Below are positions 17,087-25,165 of a stretch of 64,000 nucleotides of DNA, in pieces. Numbering within the stretch: the stretch's first letter is position 1; each line of letters opens with the position of its first letter. The notes beneath the pieces were generated by a model. The model made no database searches. It was given only the letters and a program-made list of their open reading frames with translations, and was not told where the DNA came from. Origin of the DNA: Paenibacillus xylanilyticus (GTDB lineage: Bacteria; Bacillota; Bacilli; Paenibacillales; Paenibacillaceae); contig NZ_JABMCB010000206.1 of assembly GCF_013359935.1 (NCBI RefSeq), positions 372,001 to 436,000 of the forward strand. Reading direction: 5' to 3'. The position numbers were made by a program, and so were the translations under genes.

Positions 17087-17565
17087 TAATTCGTGGCTTT
17101 GTCTATTTCATAGCCATACAAGCCATAACCTGAGCTGAACATATCGGCAAGTGTTCTTTCTTCCTTATGATCCCAAGTATGCTGTGTTATATACTTGTTG
17201 GCACTACTATTACCTGTGTTTTTCGTGATGATAACTGTATGATCGATATCAGCATCAGTGTCAGTATTTAAGCTTACTGCATCTCCGGTTTGTAAATCAG
17301 ATATAGTAGAAGCTACTCCTGCTCGGCTTTTCCAATGTTTATAAAAGTTATGGGCACCACCCCATATATGCGAGGGGATAAGCGAACCAAAATGCCAGGA
17401 TTCATCGCTCGTAAAACTAGCTCCGTATTTAAATTTCATTCCTCCAGTGTATAGTGCTTGTGATACAAAGTTTGCACAATCGTTCCATTTGTTCCAACAA
17501 CTTTGGCCATCAGAAAGTTTACAACCGTTATATTCAGCGTAATGGAAATATATGGAGATAACCAC
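17086..17565 (-). pseudogene. N-terminally truncated amidase-domain (Amidase_6-like) protein
   Basis: 159 codons resembling the putative amidase domain of Gram-positive secreted proteins: the Cys box NDCANFVSQALYTGG, the conserved Trp in WHFGSLIPSHIWGGAHNFYKHW, the histidine motif DIDHTVIITK and QHTWDHKEERTLAD. No signal peptide or upstream linker is present, and a TAA stop directly precedes the first GTG, so the gene has lost its 5' end. The start of the zinc-ribbon remnant on the other strand lies just beyond. Function of the intact relatives: probably cell-wall peptide hydrolysis. Confidence 0.6.
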
Positions 17566-17616
17566 TTAGGTCTGATAGACTATTCTGGATTGATTATATA
17601 CTGGGGAGAATTAGCC

Positions 17617-17944
17617 ATGCTTAAAAACCTCAATTTAAATTTAGAAATGTTTGTTTTAGGTATAGTCACTTTATTTTTTTTTTACTTTTAGGCTTGTTAG
17701 CTTGGATTTTTATGTTCAAGAATATTTACTTGAAAATAACTAAGCGATCATTAAAAATGAAACCTTGTAAGCATGCGGACATAGCATCTCTTCCACTGCA
17801 ATTATTTGCCCACACTGCGGAGAGAGTTATCGGTCATCAGCTGCCTATGAATCAATTACTGGCTGCATTATAGCTGGAGTAATGTTTTCGGTAATAGGAT
17901 TGAAATTTATTGAGCTCTTTATTGAGGAGTTTATAACAAAGTAA
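17617..17944 (+). pseudogene. Zinc-ribbon membrane protein gene with two frameshifts
   Basis: ATG 17617 follows TGGGGAGA and opens MLKNLNLNLEMFVLGIVTLF, then meets a stop after a T10 run (17674-17683). Adding one T restores LLLGLLAWIFMFKNIYLK. A second missing base near 17775 restores a zinc ribbon, PCKHCGHSISSTAIICPHCG, and a second membrane helix (ITGCIIAGVMFSVIGLKFIE) ending at TAA 17944. The repaired product would be about 110 residues, TM-zinc ribbon-TM, the same plan as the intact neighbour at 18061. Confidence 0.65.
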
Positions 17945-18060
17945 GAAGGAACAATGACTTACTTACATAGTTGGATGATATGAATGGAAGACATGATAGG
18001 GTTCAATATGACTGGTTCAGATAGACTAATTTGAATTAATTACATAATTGGAGGAGTACA

Positions 18061-18396
18061 ATGCTTGACTACTTGTTAAAAGTCTTCGGATGGATAACTT
18101 TGGTTGGTGTGATTTTATTGTTTTATATTGGAGGAGGAGCACTTTTCTATAGGTCATTTATAAACATTAAGATAAAGGTCTTTAAAAAAGGTCATTACTT
18201 GAAGTGTAATGAGTGCGGAAATAAAGTCCAACATGATGCCCGTTGCTGTGAATGGTGTGGTATACGCTTCAAACGAACAGATCCTTTGTCAAACTCCATA
18301 TTTTATTGTTTTATTATTGGTTGCATGATGATAACTGGTGGATTAGGCATGACACAAGAATTTTACGAAAATATCTTTTTCTTCTTATATGACTAA
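18061..18396 (+). CDS. Small zinc-ribbon membrane protein
   Basis: A 111-residue protein with an N-terminal hydrophobic helix (about 9-32), a zinc ribbon KCNECGNKVQHDARCCEWCG (about 46-65) and a second hydrophobic segment (about 77-100). TTGGAGGAG precedes the ATG and a strong terminator follows. Function unknown; the same layout as the broken gene upstream suggests that the two arose from related genes. Confidence 0.7.
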   Translation: MLDYLLKVFGWITLVGVILLFYIGGGALFYRSFINIKIKVFKKGHYLKCNECGNKVQHDARCCEWCGIRFKRTDPLSNSIFYCFIIGCMMITGGLGMTQEFYENIFFFLYD

Positions 18397-18437
18397 AACA
18401 ACAGGAGCAACCGCTATGGTCGCTCCTGTTGTTTTGC
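18394..18437 (+). terminator. Terminator after the zinc-ribbon gene
   Basis: AAAACAACAGGAGC pairs perfectly with GCTCCTGTTGTTTT. Confidence 0.85.
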
Positions 18438-18636
18438 TCAAAACTCATAAAGACCACGAAAGCATCTTTTCTTATGTGTTTACACCCCTATTATATGGGG
18501 ATATTCTGGGGACGGATTGGGGACTGAATTAAAAACTCTAGTTAGAAATGAGTATGCTTTGTTCCAGAGTAATGTGAAAAAACGTTGATACAACAACACT
18601 TAATTGACATCGTTCAATATGATTCCATGCATCAAA

Positions 18637-18685
18637 CATCGCTGGCAGCGATGAGATCAGGGGTTCGATCCCCCTAGGCTCCATA
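18637..18685 (+). repeat. Attachment-site copy (att, right), partial tRNA-Ala
   Basis: A 49-base copy of the tRNA-Ala 3' part (anticodon arm, T arm, acceptor 3' strand) with one mismatch to 14931-14979. It lacks the 5' half and cannot be a tRNA. It marks the right end of the integrated element of about 3.7 kb. Confidence 0.85.
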
Positions 18686-18692
18686 ACTAAAG

Positions 18693-18736
18693 AACCCGCT
18701 GAACACAAGGATTTCCGAGTGTCTGGCGGGTTTTTG
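18693..18736 (+). terminator. Probable original terminator of tRNA-Ala
   Basis: AACCCGC pairs with GCGGGTT followed by TTTT, placed 8 bases after the att repeat. It would have terminated the tRNA gene before the insertion. Confidence 0.65.
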
Positions 18737-18785
18737 CGTGTACAGATTGTTCAAGGGCTTTTGTAGCAACTTATAAGCTAATGTT

Positions 18786-18985
18786 CTAATCTTCTGGTTC
18801 TTTAATGTTATTAAAAATCTCACGGTATTGAAAATCTGACGTTTTCATCACAGTTAAGGAGCCATCGGGTTCCAATACTACAGCTTCCACCTGGTGCATG
18901 GAAGAACCCCCCTGATTTCGTGCTGCCTGCAAAATCTCCTCATCTCTAATGCGTTCATTCTTCATGACATATTCCAAATAATTCC
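18786..18985 (-). pseudogene. DUF421 (YetF-type) C-terminal fragment
   Basis: The minus-strand frame contains EYVMKNERIRDEEILQ, then MHQVEAVVLEPDGSLTVMK and a normal-looking end (NNIKEPED). This matches the C-terminal cytoplasmic domain of DUF421/YetF membrane proteins. The membrane helices and the rest of the N-terminal part are absent; upstream codons read an unrelated, plus-strand gene backward. The breakpoint is about 18985. Confidence 0.65.
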
Positions 18986-18989
18986 CATT

Positions 18990-19978
18990 ATAAATCCGGG
19001 GTATGAAGCCGCCCGAAAGAACTGGGATCCTCATACCGACAGATTTCCTAAAGTATTTGTGTTTGCTCAGAAAACAAAAGATGTTTCCAATGCGATCAAA
19101 TGGGCTCGAGAAAATAAGGTACCCATCCGGCCAAGGAGTGGAAGACACTCTCTGGAAGTGAACCTTTCAAAAGGTTAACGGTGGAATGGTCATCGATGTA
19201 AGTGATTTGAATAGTATTAAGCTGGACAAAAAAAATGGAACGGTTGTTGTGGGGACGGGTAACCGTGTGGGAAGAATCGCAAATACACTGGCACGGCAAG
19301 GTTTTATCGCTCCCTTTGGAGATAGCCCTACTGTCGGGATTGGCGGAATTACACTAGGTGGGGGAATTGGACCTCTCCAGCGGTCGATTGGTCTCATTAG
19401 TGATAATCTTCTTGAAGTTGAAATGGTTGATGCGAAAGGGAAAGTGATTCGTGCCAACAAAAACTGTAATTCAGATCTTTTCTGGGCTTCCCGAGGGGGT
19501 GGCGGTGGTAATTTCGGAGTGTACACCAAGTACAAATTCAAAGTACATCGTGCGCCAGCTAAGGCAACCGTATTCCGCATAACTTGGCCTTGGAACCAAT
19601 TAGAAAAGGTACTCAAAGTATGGCAAAAATGGGCTCCTTCCGTTAATTTCAAATTAGGCAGTGAACTAACGATCGGACCTAAAAAGGGCGGTAATGTCAG
19701 CATGGAGGGGCTGTTCCTGGGCTACAAAACAGAGGCGCTTCGCCTGCTAAAGCCCATCACGAGTGTTGGGACACCCACAACTTCTATCATCCGGCTATTA
19801 GCTTATATCGTCGGGTCCTATATTAACGTTCCAGATCAGGGGATTAAAAACTCCGGGCAGGTTTATTATGGAGCTAACTATGTCAGATTACGGAGAGTAA
19901 AAGCCAAATATGACCCGAAAAAATGTGTTCAATAATCCACAAAGTATCACTCCGGCAGGGTACACAAGGGCTAGATAA
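18990..19978 (+). pseudogene. Decayed berberine-bridge-type FAD-linked oxidase
   Basis: Starts abruptly at INPGYEAARKNWDPHTDRFP with no initiation codon. The FAD domain shows AIKWARENKVPIRPRSGRHS, whose His would carry the flavin. A one-base insertion near 19171-19176 breaks the frame; the next frame runs NGGMVIDVSDLN... TVGIGGITLGGGIG. Near 19805 about a third of the protein is missing in frame (SIIRLLAY joined to IVGSYINVPD). An extra A in the A6 run at 19918-19923 shifts the C-terminal BBE motif (YDPKNVFNNPQSI restored). Four separate lesions make it clearly dead. Confidence 0.8.
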
Positions 19979-20226
19979 CATTTTGATTCATCTGTAGCAG
20001 TATCCATGCATCCGAGAAAAAAGCGTCCCTGTTCAGTAATGCGGACTTCAGTTCTGTGATCAAACAAAGATGATCTTTTAGAACTGGAGTCCTGAACGTG
20101 GAGAACTCGCTCATAACATCCTAAGGAGATCTAAGCAGTGGTCCCACATTTGCAGAAAGTGATAGCAAAAAGTTATACTGTTGATCTCCAGGGTATAGCC
20201 TGAAATTTTTGATTACGGTAACATGA
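19979..20226. other. Intergenic, no supported gene
   Basis: On the minus strand about 20116-19976 a frame MSEFSTFRTPVLKDHLCLIT... of about 48 codons exists, without convincing initiation. Not recognised; it may be another remnant in this eroded region. Confidence 0.3.
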
Positions 20227-20388
20227 CAGTATAATTCTCCTTTAAAAATACATATAGTGCCGCTATGTGCTGATGGCAATAGTTATTGGCTTGAGTTTTT
20301 TCGAATAGACGGCGTACCCACGATTCACAATGCGGACAACCGCTACATTGCTGAGAGCTACGTCTGGAGCTTCACTACAGAAAAGTGA
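20227..20388 (+). pseudogene. Possible C-terminal gene remnant
   Basis: An open frame of 53 codons without a start codon, preceded by a stop, reads LKIHIVPLCADGNSYWLEFF and then AESYVWSFTTEK. The amino-acid pattern (alternating strands, aromatic-rich end) looks like protein, possibly an NTF2-like fold, but the family is not recognised with any certainty. Confidence 0.3.
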
Positions 20389-20420
20389 GAGGATCTGGAA
20401 CATAAAGAGGAGGAGACATC

Positions 20421-21098
20421 TTGTTCTATGAAGGTCATCATGCTGCACATTACCCAATGGTTCAGATCCCTGCAGGAAGTGTTGGATTACGAGATGATCG
20501 GATTAAAAAGACATGGACGGTTGATGTCAATTCCTTTTGGCTTGCCTCGATTCCAGTGACGAATGATTTATACCATTCCATTGTGCAAAGGAAGGGTGAG
20601 CGAAATAATCATCCCCTCTCACCGGTTACCAATGTTTCATGGAATGAAGCGATACTCTTTTGTAATTTGTTATCCCAGCAATCAGGACTACAAGAATATT
20701 ACGAAGTCAGTCAAAACGGGGAGAGAGTTGCCCGTAACTTGGGATCAGATGGCTATCGTCTCCCTACGGAAGCGGAGTGGCAGTATGCGTGTAAGGCTGG
20801 TACCAGCGGTTATCGTTATGGAGAGCTGAATGACATCGCCTGGTTTGAGGAGAATTCGCAAGGAAGGGTCCACGAGGTCGGTACAAAGGAAGCGAATGCG
20901 TGGGGGCTCTACGATATGCTTGGGAACGTCTGGGAGTGGTGCTGGGATCAGTATGATGAAGAAGTGTATGGTTCCTACCGTGTGTTCCGTGGTGGCAGCT
21001 GGGCAGAAGAGGCCAGAGGTTGCGGCTCGACGTGCCGACGTCGAAGCCATCCTACCTTTGGCATTGATGATCTGGGCTTTCGCCTTGCTCGAACATGA
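20421..21098 (+). CDS. SUMF1/FGE-sulfatase-domain protein
   Basis: A 225-residue protein of the formylglycine-generating-enzyme fold. Visible: MVQIPAGSVGLRDD (about 13-26), LASIPVTNDLYHSIV, PVTNVSWNEAILFCNLLS, YRLPTEAEWQYACKAGT (about 110-126), the family-typical NAWGLYDMLGNVWEWCWD and RVFRGGSWAEEARGC...DDLGFRLAR. The paired catalytic cysteines of true FGE (C-x4-C before the final GFR) are replaced by C-x3-C, so enzymatic oxidation of sulfatases is doubtful; many bacterial members have other or unknown roles. A TTG start at 20421 follows GAGGAGGAG. No sulfatase is nearby. Confidence 0.85.
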   Translation: MFYEGHHAAHYPMVQIPAGSVGLRDDRIKKTWTVDVNSFWLASIPVTNDLYHSIVQRKGERNNHPLSPVTNVSWNEAILFCNLLSQQSGLQEYYEVSQNGERVARNLGSDGYRLPTEAEWQYACKAGTSGYRYGELNDIAWFEENSQGRVHEVGTKEANAWGLYDMLGNVWEWCWDQYDEEVYGSYRVFRGGSWAEEARGCGSTCRRRSHPTFGIDDLGFRLART

Positions 21099-21104
21099 AA
21101 ACTA

Positions 21105-21132
21105 AAAATGCCCTTGTACAAGGGCATTTTCC
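21105..21132. terminator. Bidirectional terminator
   Basis: AAAATGCCCTTG pairs with AAGGGCATTTT between the convergent SUMF1-domain and DUF4179 genes; A and T runs flank both sides. Confidence 0.8.
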
Positions 21133-21169
21133 ATGTGGACTGCATTTTTATATAAAGTTTTTTTAGAAA

Positions 21170-22825
21170 CTACTTATTGCTTGTGAGTGGAATTCGTAAT
21201 TCTTCATCCGGCTTTTTGGTTGTATAGTTCCATACATACAGATCTATATTTTCACCCTTAAAATCTTTGTACACTTCCGTATGTTTATTATCCGAATCAT
21301 TAAAATATAGCGGCGCTAAGTAATGCTTGTCTCCCTGTTCAAGGAAATAGGATTGATTAATTCCGCCAAATGTAGTGTCCGGGCTGAAGGACTCAACATA
21401 CAGGTTACCGTCCTTGAGATAATACGTCCAACTCAAACGGAATCCTTCGTAATCACTCGCTATTGTTTGTGGCTGAGTAGAGATATCCGTTAGACGGATA
21501 GAAGCCTGGCTTCCAGAATGTTCATCTACTCGATCCTTCGCGATCAAGGTCATGGGTTTGTTGGACAAAGAGCCAACATCCATCAGAAGTGAGTCCGTCT
21601 GCTCAAATCGCAGTTCTGTTTGGTTAGGATTCACTGTACCTTCAAGGGAAACATAGCCTTCCATCGTTTTTCCGTCGACTTCCAGCTGATAGGTCCGGTA
21701 AGGAATTCTAAAATAGTCTTCTTGGTGATTAATGGTTACTCGAATCTGTGTTGGCGTCACCACAATCCCACGAATGCTAGCCTCTCCACCCATAGAATTC
21801 AATGGAATGTCCATTTCTTTCTTAACCGTTCCCGTTCTCATCTGCTGTTGAGACAAGGAGAGATCGAGGTTCCATGTTCCATCAATTCGTTCTTTCTCAT
21901 GTGTATAAGTGAAGGTAAAACGATTGGCCTTTTCTTTGAACTGCTGCCCGTTAAATATTTGCATGCTGGAGTAAGCTCCCGTTGCTCCCGCCGTGCCGTA
22001 GACAGGGCTTTCCGTTTCCTTAATGATGTTCCCATTTTGATCATAAGCCGTGATTCTGGCCCAAGTCTGTTCCTGTAACTCTTTATCTGTAAAAGTCACG
22101 TTGGAACGTATCATGATTTGATCTTCCGTGTGCTGGAAGGATTGTACTTCTACCGCTTCGATGCCATCCTTTTGAATATTGAATTTCTGAGTATTAGTAT
22201 CTTGGGGATCGAGTGTAATGTCCTCCTGAATGTCTTGCAAATAACGAACACCTGTAATGGAGAATTGAAGTCCTGATTGGTGGTTCTTTGGCATTACCCA
22301 GTCCGTTTCGAAGTATCCCTGATAAACACCTTGCTCTTCGTTCCATTTTTGAGAATAATGTCCTTCAATAGGCTCTCCATTGCTGTCTTTCAAAACCATT
22401 TGATCATATCTGATTTCTTTTCCGTCTGTTTCCATGCCAGGTCTAACCGTGTATAGAAGAACCGTTCGGTTATCATCCACAAAAGCGTTATGCACTGTTA
22501 GGGTAACTCCGTGGGCCGTGACACTTTGTTCAATGGACTGGCCATACCCGGCTTGAAGTGCCGACTCAATTCCTGACTTGTGGGAAAGAATGTCGCTCCA
22601 GTCATATTGAAAGGCAGCATATACCGGCGTAGCCATGACTGCCACAGATACACCCAGAACAATGGCGACTTTGGTTTTTCCCCGCTGAGAGTTATGCTTG
22701 ATCTCATCAACTACCCGCAGCTCGTCCATTTGAATGCTGTTGAACATTTTTCCAAAATCCGGATACTCTACGTGTTCTGAATGATTCTTCATGTGGTTCT
22801 TAACCTTGGATTCTACTGTATTCAA
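21170..22825 (-). CDS. DUF4179-type anti-sigma partner, membrane protein
   Basis: A 551-residue protein. The N-terminal 50 residues are cytoplasmic and charged, one membrane helix follows (about 52-70, VAIVLGVSVAVMATPVYAAF), then a large extracytoplasmic part beginning with the DUF4179-type segment (VTAHGVTLTVHNAFVDDNRT) and further beta-rich modules. The gene begins inside the end of the ECF sigma gene (26-base overlap), the standard layout of a sigma/anti-sigma pair, so it probably sequesters that sigma factor at the membrane. The TTG start at 22825 follows GAGAGGAGAG. Ligand or stress unknown. Confidence 0.8.
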   Translation of the reverse strand: MNTVESKVKNHMKNHSEHVEYPDFGKMFNSIQMDELRVVDEIKHNSQRGKTKVAIVLGVSVAVMATPVYAAFQYDWSDILSHKSGIESALQAGYGQSIEQSVTAHGVTLTVHNAFVDDNRTVLLYTVRPGMETDGKEIRYDQMVLKDSNGEPIEGHYSQKWNEEQGVYQGYFETDWVMPKNHQSGLQFSITGVRYLQDIQEDITLDPQDTNTQKFNIQKDGIEAVEVQSFQHTEDQIMIRSNVTFTDKELQEQTWARITAYDQNGNIIKETESPVYGTAGATGAYSSMQIFNGQQFKEKANRFTFTYTHEKERIDGTWNLDLSLSQQQMRTGTVKKEMDIPLNSMGGEASIRGIVVTPTQIRVTINHQEDYFRIPYRTYQLEVDGKTMEGYVSLEGTVNPNQTELRFEQTDSLLMDVGSLSNKPMTLIAKDRVDEHSGSQASIRLTDISTQPQTIASDYEGFRLSWTYYLKDGNLYVESFSPDTTFGGINQSYFLEQGDKHYLAPLYFNDSDNKHTEVYKDFKGENIDLYVWNYTTKKPDEELRIPLTSNK

Positions 22826-23345
22826 AATGATTCTCTCCTCTCGTTTTAACCTTCTCGTAGTATTCCAGTTTCTTTCGCATCATTTTGAGAGCCTTGTGTA
22901 ATCTTGTTCGAACCGTACCCTGACGTATGCTCAGGATCTCCGAGATCTCAGCAACAGAGAGATCACCAATGTAACGCAGAGTTACAACACTTAGCAGCTT
23001 GTCCGGCAATTTTTGCAGTTGTTGCTCCAATTCCGCGAAAGATAGCTTAGCCATAACGATTCCATCAACGGAACCTTTGGCAAGAGCCTCGTGTTCATGT
23101 AAGTTCTGTAATTGATCTTGCTTATCACTTTTGACTTTGTTTTTACGAATAATGTTAAGGCAATGGTTCATGGCGATCCGCATAATCCAGGCCTTTAAAT
23201 GTGTGACATTTCTCCAGTCCTGCCGAAATACAGTTACAAACACATCATGGCATACATCCTCGGCATCCTGGATGTTTTTGAGCATATACAAGCAGGTGCG
23301 ATATACATCTTTGTTATAAGTATTGAAGAGTTCATGCTCGGTCAC
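22800..23345 (-). CDS. ECF-type RNA polymerase sigma factor
   Basis: A 181-residue sigma-70 family factor with region 2 (about 10-75; ELFNTYNKDVYRTCLYML, DVCHDVFVTVF, LKAWIMRIAMNHCLN) and region 4 (about 105-165; LRYIGDLSVAEISEILSI then TVRTRLHKALKMMRK). The start is set at GTG 23345 because AAAGGAG is spaced for it, and because the upstream in-frame ATG at 23384 lies before the -10 element of the putative promoter, so it could not be in the transcript. It directs transcription of its own operon and probably other envelope-stress genes. Confidence 0.88.
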   Translation of the reverse strand: MTEHELFNTYNKDVYRTCLYMLKNIQDAEDVCHDVFVTVFRQDWRNVTHLKAWIMRIAMNHCLNIIRKNKVKSDKQDQLQNLHEHEALAKGSVDGIVMAKLSFAELEQQLQKLPDKLLSVVTLRYIGDLSVAEISEILSIRQGTVRTRLHKALKMMRKKLEYYEKVKTRGENHFEYSRIQG

Positions 23346-23377
23346 TTCCGGTACTCCTTTCTTGTTGGGATATATTA

Positions 23378-23405
23378 TAGACAAGTGAGCGTCGAAAATG
23401 ATTCA
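23378..23405 (-). promoter_or_regulatory. Candidate autoregulated ECF promoter
   Basis: On the minus strand TGAATC (23405-23400), 16 bases, TGTCTA (23383-23378). This is close to the Bacillus ECF pattern TGAAAC-N16-CGTC and lies directly before the sigma gene. Confidence 0.6.
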
Positions 23406-23557
23406 CTTTTTTTATTCTAGTGCAGATAAGAGTGGGTTATAGACTCATTACGGCTAAGAGTAATCATATAAAAGTCAATCGGACAGATCAAAGCAAATAA
23501 TGACAGGCAGTAAGATAGGCTTTCATCTATTATAGAAGTCAAGGAGTGGTCAACCAT

Positions 23558-24403
23558 ATGAACTGGATTGAATCGTTACAGAAAGCTATACAGTATATAG
23601 AAGAGCATTTACTCGAAAATGTAACGATGGAGCAGATTTCAGCACAAGCTCATATTTCGCCTTTTCATTTTCAACGTACGTTTGCACTATTAACAGATGT
23701 TACCGTATTCGAATATATACGACGGAGACGATTAACATTGGCGGCACATGAGCTCTTACAAAGTGATCACAAAATTATTGATCTAGCGCACAAGTATGGA
23801 TTTGACACACCTGAATCTTTCTCCAAAGCCTTTCGCAGACAGCATGGAATTGCACCAAGTGAGGCACGAAAAAGCAGCACCTCGATCAAATCATATAATC
23901 GCTTGGTTATTCAAGTCAGTTTAAAAGGAGCAGAACCGATGAATTATAAAATTGTTGAACAGGATGAATTTACGTTAGTTGGAATCAAGCAGGCCTTCTC
24001 TTATGTAGATGGGGAAAATTTACGAGAAATCCCGAAGATATGGCAAGAGGCGTATTCCAGTGGAACAGAAGATCGTTTAGTGGAACTGAATAATGGGGCT
24101 ATACAAGGATTACTTGGAGTCTGTGTAGACCAGACTGAGATCGAGGACAAGCAAATGGAATACTGGATAGGTACGGCTTATGAGGGTGAAGTACCGGAAG
24201 GATTGGCATCCATAACGATTCCTGCTTCCAAATGGAGTGTGTTTGAAGTACAAGGTCCGATGCCTGAGAGCATACAGAGCCTATGGAAACAGATTGTCTC
24301 CGAATGGTTCCCATCAAATCCTTATGAGCATGCGGGTATTCCGGAATTAGAAGTATATCCGGGCCATCATCAACCACCCCAAATTTGGATACCGATTAAA
24401 TAA
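23558..24403 (+). CDS. AraC-family regulator with GyrI-like effector domain
   Basis: A 281-residue regulator. Two helix-turn-helix motifs occupy the N-terminal third (VTMEQISAQAHISPFHFQRT and KIIDLAHKYGFDTPESFSKAF, then RQHGIAPSEARK). After a linker, residues about 125-281 form an effector-binding domain of the AraC/Rob/GyrI type (MNYKIVEQDEFTLVGIKQAF... LEVYPG). Such proteins respond to hydrophobic or cationic compounds. The ATG at 23558 is favoured over GTG 23546 because AAGGAG (23541-23546) is spaced for it. No obvious target is adjacent. Confidence 0.88.
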   Translation: MNWIESLQKAIQYIEEHLLENVTMEQISAQAHISPFHFQRTFALLTDVTVFEYIRRRRLTLAAHELLQSDHKIIDLAHKYGFDTPESFSKAFRRQHGIAPSEARKSSTSIKSYNRLVIQVSLKGAEPMNYKIVEQDEFTLVGIKQAFSYVDGENLREIPKIWQEAYSSGTEDRLVELNNGAIQGLLGVCVDQTEIEDKQMEYWIGTAYEGEVPEGLASITIPASKWSVFEVQGPMPESIQSLWKQIVSEWFPSNPYEHAGIPELEVYPGHHQPPQIWIPIK

Positions 24404-24413
24404 AGGAGGTGAA

Positions 24414-24655
24414 ATGAATAACTTCAAATTTTCATCCTTTTCGAATAGTAATTCCACAGCTTGTAAGCGGGGATACATCGATATGGTGGGAAAGTACGTT
24501 AAACGATGACTTAACAGCAGACAATATCGGGTAGCTTAAACGTCGAGCAGTTAGGGAAAAGCAAGGATTTGACTCTGTCCGATGTTGACTTCTATATTTT
24601 GATGATGGAGGAGTTCAAAAGCTTTTCAACACCCTTCATCAACACCTTATATTAA
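24414..24655 (+). pseudogene. Possible frameshifted gene remnant after the AraC gene
   Basis: A strong AAAGGAGGTG site and ATG 24414 introduce a frame that ends after 31 codons. Another frame reads PFRIVIPQLVSGDTSIWWES and, with one missing base near 24527, continues as GSLNVEQLGKSKDLTLSDVD and FYILMMEEFKSFS to TAA 24655. The pattern suggests a real protein broken by frameshifts, but I do not recognise the family. It could be chance. Confidence 0.35.
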
Positions 24656-24749
24656 AATCTTAGTTCAAAACCTTTTCTTAAAGCCATAGATCAACACCTT
24701 TAATTAATACCTTTTTACAAGCCATAAAAGTGCCTCGAAAAGCTTGAAC
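24613..24749. repeat. Short repeats in AT-rich flank of the replication module
   Basis: ATCAACACCTTATATTA (24638) and ATCAACACCTTTAATTA (24690) are near-identical direct repeats. GTTCAAAAGCTTTTC (24613) and GAAAAGCTTGAAC (24737) are inverted repeats bracketing them. Confidence 0.45.
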
Positions 24750-25165
24750 CATAAGGGCTTCTGTATCTGGATAAAATTAGATATAGAAAGCTCTTATTTT
24801 TATGCAAAATAACAATTGCAGGACACACATTCGAGAACACTTAACGAACACTAAATGTATAGAAGCCCCCATCAACGGTCAGTTTATCCAAATGAGTAGA
24901 ATCGATATAGACAGCACCTACATAACAAAATCACATGATAAAAAACGTTATCCACAGTATCATTGATGAAATTGGGATACAAAGGAAGTTATGAGATCTC
25001 TTCTATTACCCTACTTTAAGACAGGTCCCGTTAAAAGCACCCTCAAGAACAGCAAAAATGAAAATCAAATAAGCAGTCGCTCTACCAGTCGTAGAACCAC
25101 TGCAATACAATTTAGGCTGAAAACGAATTGAAGGGAACACAAATAAATCTAACCAATGAAAAAAA
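24656..25165. other. AT-rich non-coding flank with a DnaA box
   Basis: No gene is supported here. Apart from the short repeats, the only recognisable element is the DnaA box at 24948-24956. It lies downstream of the 404-codon gene and forms one edge of the replication-like module. Confidence 0.5.
24948..24956 (+). promoter_or_regulatory. Perfect DnaA box
   Basis: TTATCCACA, the consensus DnaA-binding nonamer. Single boxes arise by chance, but its position beside an iteron array and an initiator-like gene makes it worth noting. Confidence 0.5.
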
